The translations under genes were made by a program, and so were the position numbers. Under the pieces are notes generated by a model. It worked only from the letters and a program-made list of their open reading frames with translations. It did not search any database and was not told the origin of the DNA. Shown in pieces: positions 22,389 to 35,920 of a DNA stretch of 64,000 nucleotides. Location: NCBI RefSeq assembly GCF_008831285.2, contig NC_045148.1:14484802-14548801 (forward strand). The letters run 5' to 3'. The stretch's first letter is position 1. Every line of letters starts with the position of its first letter. The stretch is from Nymphaea colorata. Lineage: Eukaryota > Streptophyta > Magnoliopsida > Nymphaeales > Nymphaeaceae.

Positions 22389-23240
22389 GCGATTGGTTCT
22401 TCCAAAGAACAGGAGGGTGAGGACCATTTTAACTTCGTAATTTTTTTCACACTTCCCCGAACTTGACCACATGAATGAAATCCAAGTGATCTGTTCAATA
22501 GAAATTGATTATTGGGTCGCCAATAGAAGACACGGAAGTAGGTAACGGAAGAAATTTTAGAAACTGAAGGCTCACAAGTTGTGAAATGATATCACCGCAT
22601 GAACCTGAGCAGAAATTATGATATCACCGTACAGCCACCCCATTCAATTTCACAACTCACTCTTTCAGTCGATTTATCGAATTAGACATATGAGCCAATG
22701 TAGAATGATTAGTTGCCACTAAGTCATTATTTTCCAACTATTTGTACCATCTTCTTGAAATAAAGAATTAAACTGTTTTAAGGTCTGATTCTGAACAGTC
22801 TCCTGTTTTAACTGAAATATCGGCAAGGAGAGAAAGATAACCATTTGAAATGTTATTCGGTAGGGCTTCACCTCAAGGACAGACATAAAACTAATATGAT
22901 GAAGTATCTGATGGCTTCCACGGTGAGCAAACTTTAAAACATTTCATTGAAAAAGAAAAATACTTCTAAATATAATATCCCACAGAATTTAAATCGTAAA
23001 TGAAACCGCTACGTCTCACTCTGTTGTATAATCGAAAATAAAAAGCAAAAAAATTGTGAGTATAGCACCTCCCATTCTTCTGAGAAACATGTATATGTAT
23101 ATGAGATAGACAATTAGATATTAATTCAACGGCAATGTAGAAAATGAAGGAGGAACAGGTAATTATTCGGGAAAATTAAATTCCTTGTAGTTATCTGTGC
23201 TCAAAAAACGGAAATTAGCGGAGGCATTGCTTACCCGCAT
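18998..23240 (-). CDS. LAZY/DRO1-like (IGT family) gravitropism protein
   Basis: IGT-family proteins (LAZY1, DRO1, LZY, TAC1) act in gravity signalling and set branch and root angle. Five minus-strand coding exons join in phase: 23240-23235 (ATGCGG only), 22289-22220, 20493-19910, 19432-19249 and 19017-18998. They give 287 residues. Region I is MRILNWVHQKLN. The IGT motif is WQHGLLTIGTFGN (residues 51-63). A conserved helix EEVGKLKRELTKYLALK starts near 93, followed by LEFDWESC, then SFSFLLKTMF and SRMEK, LLKVILRSRI, and the family C-terminus WVKTDSEFIVLEM. That tail resembles the EAR-like end of LAZY proteins, so TAC1, which lacks it, is excluded. The exon pattern (tiny first and last exons) matches the family. 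A 24-bp duplication at the end of exon 4 adds a second KADSE-like copy. No lesions are seen. Which LAZY clade it belongs to is not resolved. Confidence 0.93.
19244..19291 (-). repeat. 24-bp tandem duplication at the LAZY exon 4 donor
   Basis: On the minus strand, GTCAAGGCAGACTCTGAATG plus TTGG (19291-19268) is followed by GTTAAGACAGACTCTGAATG plus TAAG (19267-19244). The second copy contains the real donor (GAAT/GTAAG). The first carries GAAT/GTTGG instead. The repeat keeps the frame and adds eight residues before the conserved C-terminal motif. Confidence 0.9.
22352..22385. repeat. (AT)17 microsatellite in LAZY intron 1
   Basis: A pure AT dinucleotide run about 60 bp upstream of the exon 2 acceptor (transcript sense) in the first intron of the LAZY-like gene. 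Confidence 0.9.
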
Positions 23241-23433
23241 TTGTGCCTTCTTGGAAAGGATTAACCGCTTGAATCAACCAATTATAACAGCTTATGGTTG
23301 CTTGAACAAAGAGGAGAATGTAGTCGTTGAGGATGATGAGAACCGCTGCTCGGAAAGAAGCAAGAGAAGTCTCCTTCCTTTCTTTCTCTTTTAGATGTTC
23401 ATGGAATGAAGGATGGTACGAAAGCGAACAGGA

Positions 23434-23442
23434 AATATATAG
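23434..23442 (-). promoter_or_regulatory. TATA box of the LAZY-like gene
   Basis: The minus strand reads CTATATATTTCC about 195 bases upstream of the ATG at 23240. Initiation roughly 30 bases downstream would give a leader of about 165 bases, rich in GAAAG words and without an obvious intron. This is inference from motif and position only. Confidence 0.5.
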
Positions 23443-26400
23443 GGGAGCATGGTGGTAATGAAATCCATTAGACTAGACAAGGCAGCAGCACTCCCCGGCT
23501 TGGTGCAAGTTCCCACGCGCCCGCTCTCTAGCCTCTTTCCTGCCAACCTTTTCTTTTGGGCTGGAATTTTTAACTCTCTCTCTCTATCTCTACTGTACAT
23601 GCAGTTTTTGTACTGTTGCAGTGGAGATCCGAGCGAAGTTGTACGTCGACAAATCTCACTTGGCTGGCCTTCCAAATGCCAAAAATGGCCTTTGATAGGG
23701 AGACCTCCTTTTCTTTTCTGTATAGAGCAGCCGGAAGCCGGCGCCCGAGAATTGAAAGTCTTCAACTAGAGAAGAGAGAAAAGCCTTGGCTTTTGGCGGT
23801 TCCTTGTTTCTTGCCTGTGCCCGACATGAATTTGGGCTTTGGAGCTGGAAGTACCTGCAGAATAAAGCCAGCCTCATATAGTAATGAACCTTACTGCTTA
23901 TAGACAAAATTCATGACAAGACATCGTGAGTTCACGCCCTTAAATGGGGCCTGTTCTTGCCTCATTCTCTGCTAATAAGTACAACAAATGATGCAATTTT
24001 CCTTGGAAGTGTTCAAGTTCAGATAGGGTGAGGTCCAACATAAGCCCGACGATCTCCGTTCCCAAGTAGTTCTTATCCAGATCCAGATTTACATCAAGCT
24101 CCATTTACGTATTTAGCTCTAGCTCCAGCCGTATCAAGCATTGTGAAAACGGGTTGGCTAGGCCTGAAACGGACCTGGGTGCGTTCACAAACTGAACCTC
24201 GTCTCTAGGAATGAGCAAACGCAGGACTCCGTGACCTGAATGCGGGGCATGTTACGGACCCAATCGGACACCTGACTACGAATTATTACAGAACCGGCGC
24301 CATTAAAAATCCTTGACAGGGTATTTTCGTCCTATCTGAAAATGGGGAGCCCGATGGAATTTAGTAAAACTGACTGGAGCTTCTAGTAATCTCGTCCTCC
24401 CAATCATCGCCTTCCTTTCCGACACTTGGCGGCATCGATATGTCGCGTAGCCACTTTCCCTGGAAATGATGCTCCTGCCCTTCACGCGTTACCGCGGTCG
24501 TGGGATCAGATCTGACCCGAAAATCGGATCCGTCGGACTCAGACCCGGATCTCTCGTTCAGCGTGCCGCTATCGAGAATGGATCTACTGAAAACTGGGGA
24601 AAAGTTGTTTCACGGTACTGTATCGGAAGCGTGGATACGAAGGAAGCCAGCTTTTATCATTTTTCAAAATCAGTTTTTGGCTTCCCCAAATTTCGTCGTT
24701 TATGATAATATAATACCATTTTCAAACAATTCAATTCCGCCCCTCTGCTTAACCATTGATTTTTGCATCCCGCCTCCCAATTGGCAAGAAAATCCGCTCT
24801 GCACTGCCCTAAAATCTGTAAACAAACATGAAAAAGCAGCAGGAAAGAGAACCCTCATGAAATGTGGTGTGGATCTTGAATCTAGAGTTCAAGCGGACCC
24901 AAAAGACAAATCCTGAACAAAAGCTCCTTCAAAGTGTGCACGAGCTCGTTCATGTTCAGACACAAGCTGAGCACGAAAATGTTTGTTCAGCTCAATTATT
25001 TTTAGGTGCCTAAGATGATGCCCACGGGGTCCTGACAACAACCAATGGACGGGGGGGCATCGTGGTCATCCGCAAAGCCGCACAGCTGGTGCGGACAGTC
25101 CGCACCAGTGTTCCAGCCGACGCTGAGGCATAACCATGTCTGACCAAGACGCTGGATCCAACAGCTGCGCTGGATCATCTCTGACGAGATCCAGATCAAT
25201 ACCCCCAGCACCAAACGAAGTAGTGGACCCTTCCACACAGCAAGAAAATCTCTGTTCCAGATCCGCTCGCTGGGTCCGGTTGGTTTTAACTGTTGGCTCC
25301 ATTGTGCGCATGCCCATGACACAAGAGGACAGCAAAGTAGAAACCCCCAACAAGAGAGGATTCTGCTTCGAAAGTCGTATGTAGTTTCGTATCGTTACAG
25401 CATCTGTAGTTTCCAGATAAAAAAAACAAGCAAATCCAGATTCGATATCAGATTTTCCTACTCTAGAATCACGTTTTAGAACTTCAATGCCATCTTAGGC
25501 TTGATTTCGAGTCTCGTCTATCTTCCAGATTCGGAGAGCACGTGACGGGCAGATCCTGGTGGCTAGAGTTGCAGAAGGATCAGATCCAGTAGAGTAGAAT
25601 GCATTACAAGTAAATTGGAAACTGAGAAAATCCTTGAAAGAAAATTCAGACCATGTTTAACTTTAGTTATGTTTAATGCTGCAAGTGTCTTAATTGTTCG
25701 GATATACTTGAACCAGTGATCTTAGTATCAGTTGCAGCACCATATCAGTCTGCAGACAGGTAGCTTGTTTCGGTACTTACAACACTGTATGGAATGAAGA
25801 ATGCCGCTGAAAATAAGTTGTCACGTGGATGTAACTCTTAATCAAACCAAAATAGAGAAGAAGCAAGCTCTTAGATGACCCTGACACTATTTGGATGTGC
25901 TAATCGGATCTTGTCAGAATTTCTATTCATCAATGTGAAATTAGAAAATAATAGCTTAAAAATGACAATTGGATCGAAACAAAGTGAAGGGAACAACTGA
26001 AAAATCTATAACAGAAAATAATAGCTACTTGTTTATAATCTTTTTCGTGCATGAACTTATATCTAGACAGAAAAGTAAGAAAAGGTTCTGCCTTTCCCGC
26101 AAAAAAGTAATCCTTCTTCCTCCATGAAAAGCACGTACTTTTTCATTCGCATCAAAGGACAATCAAGGAAACAGACTACCAAATTTTGATCAGCTAAGTA
26201 CGTAGACAATATAATTAAGATTCGGATCAGATTTCAAACAGCCAAAATCTGCAAAACCTGCACCCTGAACCCGTCGCGATCAATGAGTCCAACAGGATAG
26301 AACCGGCGGAGGGCGGGAAGCGGGGGGATGCTCATGAGACCAAATATCAGGCCGACAGGCCCCTAAGCCCGAGTTCATTGTACTTTGACAATCTAGGGAT

Positions 26401-26972
26401 CAAGCCCCACAAATATTTCCATTCTATATGGGCATCTTATATATTTTTATATGTACCTACTTTAAGATATGAGATAAACTTCTCAATCTTTCCAACTGTA
26501 TAAAGAATATAGCATAAAACACAGGGAAGATAGTACAGGGGCATGATTCCAAACACTATATACATAGATTCCATAATTTTATATCGTCACATTGCGCTTG
26601 AAGGGTCTGACAGACATGTGAGATTGTCTAACAATGTGGGCGTTGTATAGAACTTCAAAACAATAATGTTACTATTTATTATCCTCAAGATTATTTTATC
26701 TTGAAAAGTTGCATGACGTCTGGCCAAGAGATTGCATGAGAAAAGTCAGGACTCGGAGCCCTTTAAAGGTGAATATACGAAGGTTAACTGCACAGACCCG
26801 GCAAGGAGGGTTAAAATGACAAAAAGGATGGATTTATCTGCAAAGTGAAAAACTCCATGAACTTTTCGATTCCTTTAAAGCGCAAACTCTTCTACTTCCT
26901 AAATTAAAGGATCAATTAGAAATTTGCCATTTTTCTAAAGAGTTTTTCTATTTTTCTACATAAATTTGTAAG

Positions 26973-26995
26973 ATATATATATATATATATATATA
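26973..26995. repeat. (AT)n microsatellite
   Basis: A pure AT run of about 23 bases in intergenic DNA. Confidence 0.85.
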
Positions 26996-28811
26996 AGCCA
27001 AGCGGTTTCCCCATGTTTACTTCAGTACAAGACAAGCATGTTATGCTTTTCACATGTGCACAGATCTTGAGAATTTTTTTAAAAATGTAAGTAATTATAC
27101 TCCTATATACATTGACCTAATTACCGTCTTGAGTGTTAGTTCATAGGTTTTCGACCAAAGACTAGATGCGTGATCCAATCTTGTGTAAAGTCATTATATA
27201 TAAGTGATATAAGATTCACGCTCAACTCTTAAAACCTGAAGCTCGACATTCAAAGCCGAGTATTCCTTCACAAAAGTGCATTCGATTACGATCCTACTTC
27301 TCACAATCTAGCTCTTTTAGTCAGCAAACCAAATCAAGCAAAGGAATGTGAAAGCCTGTCAAACCTAATAGATGACCAACTTTGGACTAAAGTCATTTCT
27401 TGCACCAGAAAACAACCTTACACAACGAGAGTCAAGCAGACACCCAACAGCATAAAACCCGGAAGCTACTAACAATTCCTCAAAGCATTTACATTTTGTA
27501 CGTTATGTAAGGAGCTGTTAGAGTATGGAACTTGATTTTGGTATATGTTTCCTGAATACAAAGGCGTATATTACTTGGAGGGTTTGTGTGGAAAATTTTT
27601 AAAGACACGCACATTAGTGCATAATATTGTAACAAAGGTTCATAGAAAGGGAAGCCGTTAACTCATATCTTGTTCCAAAAGAAACAAATGAAAGAAGAAT
27701 CCATTTCAACAATGGACTTTGAGAGCATTTTCTTTGAACCATATAGATCCTTGTGCTCTTTAGTAAGTACACTTTGTCGTCCTGCTTGTTTTGATTTTCA
27801 GATTGGTGTAAAATGGAGCTCATTCTCCTAAAAGGAGTGGCTTTCATAGATTTAGAATCAAATCTTCAAGAGATCAGAATTTAAATATACTAAATCTCAA
27901 CGTAAACACGATATGTTTACAGATATAAACATGATTAGTTAGAGAAATAAATCAAGCTTAAACTCATCGACCTCATTTAGTCTGCCTCGTCTCCAAACCA
28001 AAACCCGGCCCCAAGTCTAACGCCATGGCATGCTCCTCAATCCCGAAACTCTAATGATGGACAAACCTCGGGAGAAGCTCCACCCTAAAGACCTTTGATG
28101 CCGCTTATCTTTTAACTCGCATTTGTTAATCACAAAAAAGGGCCAAACCAAAAAGGCCGCAAGCATCTTGCCACAATTATGCAATACACGACACACGTTT
28201 TCTCTTTCTCTCTTTGCATGTGTGTTTGCACATGTTTGTGCGTGCATGCACATGTACGGACACATGCGCATGTGAAGGCCACCGATCTGTGGAGCCTTGG
28301 GTCAAGGGGAAGCCCGCAGATTACTGCTTCTTCCTCGCGGACAACAAGCTCTCGTTCTCACTCTGCCTCGAGATGGGACTCACAATGAACTCCCAGCCAA
28401 GGAAGAGAGATTGAGGGATAGGGGCGTGTGGGCAAAACCGAGAAGCTTGAGAGACTAGACGCACTACACCCGAAGGGGTTGCAAGAAGTGAGCCCATGTG
28501 ACACCCTTGTTCGATGTTCCCCCTCTTCCACGCATGGCCCTGTAAAAACCATACATTCCCATTGGGAGGAGCTGTTGCCCCTCCGAGGCAGAAAGGGACA
28601 GGTGTTCACCGTAGATACTAAGCATTACTCTATATACAGAATATCCCTTGCCTTACATATACTGCGATTACCCTATCTACCGAACATCCCTTCTCTTATA
28701 ATGTAGGCTCCGTCGCTCAAACTTGTCCCTACTGTGCCTAAGGTCTTTTTTCAAGGAGAAACAGAACCGCACGCATAATTCAAAACGCAGTAGGCAATCT
28801 TTGGTCGGAAT

Positions 28812-28814
<3 letters not shown>

Positions 28815-28854
<40 letters not shown>
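28815..28854. repeat. (TC)20 microsatellite
   Basis: A pure TC dinucleotide run of 40 bases, directly followed by an AT-rich stretch. Confidence 0.95.
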
Positions 28855-28858
<4 letters not shown>

Positions 28859-31268
28859 GTTTATATTTATATAGTGTACCCTCATCTATCTCAGGCTAGG
28901 AACCAATGATTTCAACTAATCTGGTGGTATGATTATTTAGAATATTTTTTAATTATATCTTGTTTCAGATATTTTCTTTAATAAACCCATGATTTTGTAA
29001 TGAAAGAAATGATTTTATGGGTGAGAACCGCAAGGCACAAAATATTTTGGCACACCATTCAAACTCTGGCATGATTTTAAAGTATAATATTAATCATTTT
29101 TAACACGTCAAGTATGGGTGAACTATGAACCATTTATTTCTGATGCCTTGTTTTACTCTTTTTATACGTTAAACAATGTGATGTAGAACTTGTTATTTGT
29201 TAAACAAACTATCAAGATCTCACATTTTTCTGATAAATAACCATATCATGTAATCAAATAGTTTTAAAGCGAGGGCTATTGAGACACAAAATTTGGGATA
29301 CAATCCATTCACTCTGGATAACACAAGAACATGTACTACAAGTCGCTGAAGTAGCTTTTGCAAATAAACAGCGTTAAATTTATATATTTTAGCCCTAGAA
29401 GATTATCTCTGTTCTATAAGAATATCTACTTTTTTAAAAACAACTGTCTAGGTGTTCATTCTTAGGTAATGGATTCTAATAAATATGCGTAATTATAAGA
29501 TTACGAGAACTGTATTTCAGTTCTTATAGTCTACTTAGTAAGGTGTCCGTGTCTTGATGTTTATCTTTACTTACAAAAGCCACAAGTCATTGGATCCGAA
29601 ATGGATCTCGTTCGTGACGCAGGTTTTTACTTTTTAGAACAACTAAAAGCAGTTTCTATTTTTAATATTAAAAGTCCTTCATATAAATAATCCAACATTA
29701 TTTGACGATATCATAAGTTCATAGCAATGTTAAAGATAATAGTACCTGTCAATGTCAGCGCGCATGCTCACGTCAACGCCCGCACGGCCACAGCGGCATC
29801 TCCTTTGAAATGCTCCTAAGAAGAATTCCTTGTGACTGAAATGCTTGTCCAAGGCGTCACATTATTTTAGGTTGGTTTTTGGACGTACATAGGTGGATCG
29901 GTTTGCTAGTTGCAAATTCATTTTCCTTATTCCACCTCAGCTCCAAGTTGCTCTTCAGAAATCGGCCAATATGAACAATAAACATATGTTCCATTGGGCG
30001 GTCTTTGATTTAGTAACTCGTGAAATTCCGAGTCGCTGAATTTTATAATTCTTATAAAATCTGCCTGCACACTGAAGAAAGAGATTTTTGATGAATCTCT
30101 AGATTTCACAGAACAGCTTAAGAATATTAGCTTCAGCTAGAAATTCCAACTCTCAAAAGTTACTGAACATTTTCCCATCACATGCTGAATCTTTTAAATT
30201 ATCTCCTTGCACTCTCTGCACCGAAACCCCTAGAACGTAGCTTTGTCCACTTTACACTTCTGTCTGCTTACATAATAACAAAAGCATGTATCTAGAATTT
30301 AGAACTTCAATAAGGCAAGTTTAGTATGACGATATAACTTTCGCCAGTATATTTAGTGAAAAGTTGTCTTGTACATAGCCATTTCCTGATAATAGATTCA
30401 GGAGCACCTCCCAGCATTTCTTTTGATCAAAAAGTCCCAAACCAGCAGGCTTAGAGTCATTCACCAAATTTAATAATGGTATTATCCTCTCTTTCTTGTT
30501 GCAAACTGTTTTCTGGACACTAGCAGTCTAGCAGAATCCTTGAACGAGGATTCAGCTTGTACCAGTGAACTTAGCAACTTCTTTAATGTTCTCAAGAGTA
30601 GTCGATATTGTTTCCACCCCTAATGAACCTTATTAAGTAACAAAGCTATCACTAACACTCGGAACCTTTTCCCCTTAAATACGTAGTTAGATCATGTGAA
30701 ACCATGGCATTAACATCAATATAGGCGTCACATCTCAAGTTCTCGGCCACCATTAAATGTTGCGTGCTCTATCATGTGTTTATGTTGACGCGTCTTTCTT
30801 CTCTTGGCCAACCCGTGAAACACTGGTAGTACGCTTCTAGCAGGTAGGCATCAAACGCTCGATCCAACTACATGGATGTCTTTTAACAAGACTTATTTAC
30901 CATGTCGATAGGTGTATTGACTTTCAATAAATATTAAGATTTTAACTTGACATCATGAATATCTTACCATTCATGAACATGATGCTGTTTCGAAGTCATC
31001 TAGAGCATCTTGATAATTTTAGTTTATTAAAATAATAAATAAATCATTAATAGAAAACATCTAAATTTAAATTTTCATTTTCTTTCAAATATTAGATTCA
31101 TGAAAATCAAAGGCACATCCGCCATACTACTAGATCACCCTCCGTTGCATGTATATCCATCTACAACAAAATAAACTCATCCATGGGGTCTCGAATGTAA
31201 GCCACCTAGCTAACACTTTAGTGTCATGCCACCTCGGTGAACCAAGGGACCAACTCCGAACTATCCAT

Positions 31269-31651
31269 TCATAAGGAAACTGATCTAGAGAGAAATCACC
31301 AAAAGGAGCCGGTTGTCAAGCAGACGAAGTGGATAAATGTCCAGCTTGTAGAGTTGCCCAATCCTATATGGATTCAAACAAATCGCAGGACATTATCATG
31401 CCAAGAAAGAATATTATCACAAAGAAATTTTAAGGATCCATTTTTATTACAGGAAAGTTGTTATCGTATCTGTAAAAGTGTCTCGGAGACCTGATTGATA
31501 TTATCTCTTGTAAATCTGCCATTATTCTTCTCTTAAGGCTGCTAATAGCAGCAATCCTTTTGTCTGTAACAATCTAAAAATATAATGCCTTTCTGCTCTT
31601 GGGACATAGAGAAGAAAATAGAGCTTTTCCTTTCTCTGGTTTACTTTTTCA
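31269..31651 (+). repeat. 5' LTR of the degenerate copia element
   Basis: A 383-bp segment that shares long blocks with 35921-36319: ATAAGGAAAC-GATCTAGA, CCAGCTTGTAG-AGTTGCCCAATCC, AAGAAAGAATATTATCACAA, TCTCTTGTAAATCT and TTAAGGCTGC. It is followed by the primer-binding-site-like sequence. Confidence 0.88.
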
Positions 31652-31699
31652 TGGTCTCAGACCCCGTACTTCTCATATAGTACTGGCGATCATCACAGC

Positions 31700-34600
31700 C
31701 TCTACTCAAATGATACAATGGACAACGATTACCACCTTGGCCTCACTTCAGCTAAATCAAGAAAACTAACTTTTATGGAGGAGCCAAATTGAGTCCGCAA
31801 TGACAAGTCAGGACCTACTCAAGTCTGTCGATGGGTCTTTCCCTCAGATGGCATTGGTCGGTCCAACTGGCATCAGTTGCATTAAGGTAACAGTCTCAGA
31901 ATCTGTTCTTGATTGGACCAACAGACACTCTGTTAAGAATCCTCTTGTCAAAAAAACATCTCACCTTCATTAAAGGATAACATGGGCATGAGTACTTGTC
32001 TTGATCACATAAACTTTCTAGTTGACACTCTTGTATCTCCAGGTATTGACATAGAAGATGCCAAGTTGATCCAACTTGCTGCTAATGGTCTTATGTTAGA
32101 ACAGGAAAGCTTCACTACTTCACTCACCAGTGAAGTGTTGCAACTCTTATCCTTCTTAGATCTTTATCCTACACTTGTCAACCAATAAAAGAGAGTTGTA
32201 ATCTTACATTCCAAGCCACTAGTTGCAGAATATAGACAAACTACATTTGATGTCATGGAGCCAGAGAACGTGCACGTGGTTTCTGTTGAGGGCAAGGCAG
32301 AAACAAATAGTTCACACTCAATAATTCATCTCAACCAAATGCCCAAAATCAATCAGCAAAGGGACCTATAATTTACCAATTTTGCACTAGAAAGGGTCAT
32401 TCTGTAAGACCTGATAAGACATACTCAGAACTTCCCTTTGTTGTCCACACAATAATCCAATCATGACTATGAGTATCCTGGCACTATTATCCTGTTACTG
32501 GTGCAACTATTCGCAATACTGTGGATGACCAACAGCTGACACACAAGGTGATATATCAAGGGGGTGGCCCCTTCATGGTTGAAAATTGTACTACTCCACC
32601 TATTTCACAGATAGGCAATTTAAACTTATCCTATAATAGTTCTCTTTTCAACTAAAGAAGGTCCCACCATGTTCCGGGTATAACCAAAAGTTTGTTATCC
32701 ATGAGACAATTCACTCAAAAATAATGCTATATTTGAATTCACTCTTTAGAATTTCTTGTTAGGACTGACAAATAGGCAAGATAACGCTCAGGACCAAAGT
32801 TGAGCAAAGGACTGTACCCAGTAAAGTAGACAACGGTATTGGCATGATTGTCACCATCTCAGAAGATCATCTAATGAGTGGCATCAAAGGCTAGAACATG
32901 CAACCAAAGGATCGTTTCTTTTCTAAACTCTAAAAAATGTATTGCCTTGAACAATATCAAAAACAATAAGGTGTGTGAGCATTGGTTAGTTGCTAAGGCA
33001 TACAAGTTGCCTTTCTCACCATTAGAATGTTGCACTTCTACCCTGTTAGAAACTTAAAACTTCTTCAGGCAGATACACAAGGACTAGCCCAAGGGGGCTT
33101 GGCTATTTCCATTACCAAAAAACTTTGTGTATGAATGCTTTCTGTCATTTAAATGCATTGTAGAAAAATAGCTACATCCTACATGCTTTTGTGAAAGGTT
33201 TTCAGTTTCACAATGGAGGAGAGGTTTCAAACCATCAATTTCAACCTCTCCCAATGAATGGAATTTTACATAGATTCTCACATTCACATACCCCTGAGTG
33301 GAATGGTTCGACAGGGAGTAAACATGGGCAAGTGGCGGGAAGCCAGGAACTGGACTAAGCTTCCTCAACAATGTTCCTCTTGCCCAGGAGTTTTGGGTTG
33401 CTCCTCTTTCATATTGAGAATTTTGGGATGCAGAGTGCCCACTCTCATCCTTGGCAGAAAATCAGCTTGTGAGGTGTACTGAATAAGGTATCAGATTGTC
33501 GTCACTTACAAATTTGTGGAACCATGTGCTACCTGTTGCTTACTCCACAAAATTCGTCAAAATTCCAAAAAAAAAACATAGCCCTTTATTTTTCTTGGTT
33601 ATGGAAATAGGCATAAGGATTATATATGCTTTGATCCTATTACCAAGAGCACATACACCTTGCAGCATGTCTACTTTGGTAAGCAATATCAAAGTTCTCC
33701 ATGGCTCATCCAGCACCCTTGGACCCACTGTACTTTCACAATAGCTTATTCCCAGCTTACTTTCAGTCACCAGATCTAGTAAAAGAAAATCAAAGCAGAA
33801 ACATGTCCTCTGTCTCTCCTACTCAATCCATTGACAGGTGGACACTTTACCTGTGTTGTCACCTCCTATTGATACTACACCTGACACTGTAAAACCTGAA
33901 CCTCCTATTCAAATGGAACAGCCCTGCATTCTAGATCTTCCTTCCCACCATTCAGACTCATCACTCTCTCTTCCTCTTGATTGCCCACTACACACCCCGT
34001 GGTCAGCCCTTCAACAACAAGGTCTCTCAAATGCAAGACTTTTTCAACCTTTATCTTATACTGATAGCTTGTATAAATGCCCAAATTTCTTGAACAAGAA
34101 CCAACCACTTTTGCCCCCGCCGCTAAACAGTGCAGCATGCTGCTATGGATGAAAAATGTAGTTCCTTAGATAAGAATTGCACTTGCCACCTAGTTCCACT
34201 ACAACCTGGTTTTAGCATAATTAGATCCAAGTGGCTGTATTGAATCAAGCATAATCTAGATGACTAAGTTGAGAGGTACAAGACACGACTCATTGAAAAG
34301 GGGTTCAACAAAGCACCAGGCATAGACTATTACAAAAAATTTCAGTTAGGTGGTAAAACCAACAAGAATTTGAGTTCCTGTTAACTTCTATGTGCATTTT
34401 GGTTGACCAATGCATTTCAATGTAAATGTTGTTTATATCAGTTCACTAACTTTCCTGATCAACTTTGTGAACTCAGTTAGGCTCTTTATGGACTGAAACA
34501 GGTGTCACAGGCCTGGTACAATCAATTAAGTGCCCATCTTATTTCGTGGGGTTTATGATTGCCCAGTCAGAAACATGTACATCTCTTCTTATTTATCCTT

Positions 34601-35400
34601 TATGCTCTACTCAACTTTGAATTTTGGTCCATGTCAGTAATATCATTATCATAGAGAACCCACCCTCAGCTATCACTTCTCTTATTCAATATCTGGCTGA
34701 ACATTTTCTATCAAAGCCAAGGCACATTGCATTATTTTCTCACAGTAAAAGCAATTCCCAATTAATGGGCTTCTACTATGTCGATGCAGTTCCATATTTA
34801 ACTTTATCTAATGAATATCTATGTTTGATACCTGCCTTAACTTCCATGAGCTCCTCATACAAGATGCCAAAGGTAAATTCCTCCTTATTTTCACATGCTC
34901 ATCTCCATTGAAGCATTTTAGGCACTTCAGCAACATCTGACACTTTCTTGTCTTGATGTTGCCTTTGTTGCCAACCATGCACGTCAATACATGCATGATG
35001 CATCAACCTACTGAGGCACAGTGGCCACTTTTTCAGCCCTAGTTTTGCTATGCTCTAAGTGCCTTGGGCATGCCAACCAGATGCCCTAACGACCACAAAT
35101 CTACTAGCGGCTTCAACAAGTTCCGTAGACCAAATGCCATCTCTTGTTCATCTCAAAAGCAAACCATAATTGCAAGCTTCAGCACCGAGGCAGAGTACAA
35201 GTCTCTTGCACTAACCTATTCTGGCCCAATTTGCTATCGATTGAACTAGAACATTCTCTGTCCTCACCACCCTCACCATGGAGGGGCAATCTCGAAGCAT
35301 TTTATTCAGCCACCACATTGTCTTCCATGCTCAAATGAAGCATATGGAAATTGATTTTTTGCTTTCTCAGTAATTACGTTCTCAAGGAAAAGATTAAAGT
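31700..35400 (+). pseudogene. Copia gag-pol remnant with many stops and frameshifts
   Basis: Recognisable pieces occur in the right order but in shifting frames. They are gag-like sequence (31,980-32,190, frame with CLDHINFLVDTL), a zinc-knuckle remnant (FCTRKGHS near 32,380), WHQRLEH (near 32,877) and KLPFSPLEC (near 33,000), and an integrase remnant with a HTPEWNG-like stretch (near 33,280). RT pieces follow: IRSKWLY and YGLKQVSQAW, then VSNIIIIEN where VDDIII is expected. The RNase H pieces are CPNDHKSTSGF and STEAEYKSLAL (35,060-35,220). The RT catalytic Asp pair is lost. It cannot be translated as a polyprotein. Confidence 0.9.
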
Positions 35401-35920
35401 TCACTTTATGAGTTTTTTTGGCCAAACAATTGATGGTTTCACAAGGTCGGAACCTGCAACCATGTTCAATCAGTTTTTCACATTGCCACAAATATCATTC
35501 GCGAGTCTTTTAATGGCAACGTTTTCCCAGGTATTTTCAGTAAAGTTGTTTTTTGCGGAAAATATTGGCACTTTTTTTAAAAATAAAAGATCATACAAAT
35601 TAGATAAACATAACATAAATGAGAAACTAATAAGATGCCATAAAAAATAACTGGATAAAATGATAAAAACAACGTTCTAATGGTAAGTCCATTTAAGTTC
35701 AAAGTTTAATACACGATGACATTAATGTCAAAAATAGAAAATTGATAAAGCAAAAAACAGGAAAAAATGTGACAAAAACACGTTAAATTAATTTTCATCT
35801 GTTTTCCAAAAAAAAAAAAAGCATTGTTTCCCTTTTGGGGGAAAAATACACAATATCTGTGATAATGGTTTCTCACCAAGACCAATGTGTGACTATACAA
35901 ACTGTGTGCTTGTGGAGGCA

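Larger units (their letters stand above)
23460..31263. other. 7.8-kb intergenic region without a supported gene
   Basis: No exon chain with family resemblance was found. A GC-richer patch at about 24,480-25,330 holds a perfect 10-bp hairpin (25086-25108) and several GATCCAGATC-like words. Another patch at about 28,265-28,415 gives a short frame (HRSVEPWVKGKPADYCFFL...) that could be a gene fragment but is unidentified. Microsatellites lie at 26973-26995 (AT) and 28815-28854 (TC). The rest is AT-rich. Confidence 0.5.

Noticed and set aside
24466-24916. Overlapping frames of 79 and 138 residues in a GC-richer patch
   Set aside because: No domain, no splice context, and both frames are open because of base composition.
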